Positions 13,038-13,166 of a stretch of 13,166 bases of DNA are shown one piece after another (position 1 is the first letter of the stretch; each line of letters starts with the position of its first letter). The translations under genes and the position numbers were made by a program. The stretch comes from an uncultured Collinsella sp. (GTDB taxonomy: Bacteria > Actinomycetota > Coriobacteriia > Coriobacteriales > Coriobacteriaceae), in the NCBI GenBank assembly GCA_900759565.1, contig CAAEVV010000045.1, positions 1 through 13,166 on the forward strand, written 5' to 3'. The notes under the pieces are model-generated. The model worked only from the letters and a program-made list of their open reading frames with translations. It was not told the DNA's origin and did not search any database.

Positions 13038-13156
13038 AGGTTCCGCCGTTCTAACGAACGGCGGACCAGCTGACGCTGCGCGCCGCCCAGAGCGACAATT
13101 TGTCATTCAAAAGGCGAGGCATGACCAGAAGGTCTATGCCTTGCCTTTTTCATGCC
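13038..13156 (+). repeat. Family C element, copy 2
   Basis: This begins AGGTTCCGCCG and contains a complete hairpin, CCGCCGTTC-TAAC-GAACGGCGG (13043-13064), that copy 1 at 6974-7076 lacks. It continues with GACGCTGCGCGCCG, CCAGAGCGACAATTTGTC and the terminator stem, ending CATGCC. The two copies agree closely from GCTGCGC onward, including the 10-nt loop segment GACCAGAAGG. Confidence 0.75.
13109..13150 (+). terminator. Intrinsic terminator downstream of prfA
   Basis: AAAAGGCGAGGCAT (13109-13122) pairs with ATGCCTTGCCTTTT (13136-13149), with one G-T wobble, around a 13-nt loop and ends in TTTTT. It is the same terminator as at 7029-7070 with one arm substitution. It is the first hairpin with a T-run after prfA, so it probably ends that transcript. 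Confidence 0.8.
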
Positions 13157-13166
13157 AACTTGTTCG

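Overview
The window is GC-rich, densely coded bacterial chromosome. High-GC codon use, Actinobacteria-like regulatory spacing, many short palindromic repeats between genes and the gene set fit a gut actinobacterium of class Coriobacteriia, most likely Collinsella. That assignment rests on remembered resemblance, not on a search. I see twelve protein-coding genes and no rRNA, tRNA, CRISPR array or transposase.

Layout. Positions 1-230 hold palindromic-repeat debris and the leader of a two-gene unit (231-1377): a pyridoxal/pyridoxamine kinase whose stop overlaps the start of a Cys-rich TIGR04076-like protein, followed by a terminator. Next, 1561-2922 encodes an AAA_14/DUF4143 ATPase that looks less GC-rich than its surroundings. 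It lies between two copies of one palindrome and is preceded by three direct repeats at an exact 33-bp period. On the minus strand, 4837-3101 encodes an MFS exporter followed by a low-molecular-weight tyrosine phosphatase. After a divergent intergenic region with two hairpins come an acidic single-pass membrane protein of unknown function (5097-5966) and a GalM/LacX-type aldose epimerase (6080-6973). A complete polar amino acid ABC importer follows (7251-10143): a Tat-type lipoprotein binding protein, an enlarged permease and an ATPase. Last come an M20 metallopeptidase (10216-11631) and release factor RF1, prfA (11923-12990).

How the genes relate. The importer genes form one clear operon, and the peptidase behind it could supply or process amino acids from peptides, although a terminator separates them. 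The other genes look like independent housekeeping or accessory functions.

The most distinctive non-coding content is a set of dispersed hairpins at gene boundaries. Family A has ATGTGRCAAAGGG arms, family B has TAGYCGTTGGGGACGTTC arms, and family C is a roughly 100-bp element ending in an intrinsic terminator. Two further one-off hairpins are present. Families A and B show paired substitutions that keep the stem intact, and one A copy is cut short by a B copy.

The most interesting single candidate is just upstream of prfA. A good Shine-Dalgarno precedes an 8-codon ORF ending in UAG, the stop codon read only by RF1. The frame then stays open to a TAA touching the prfA Shine-Dalgarno, which suggests a possible RF1-sensing leader. 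This is a hypothesis from one sequence.
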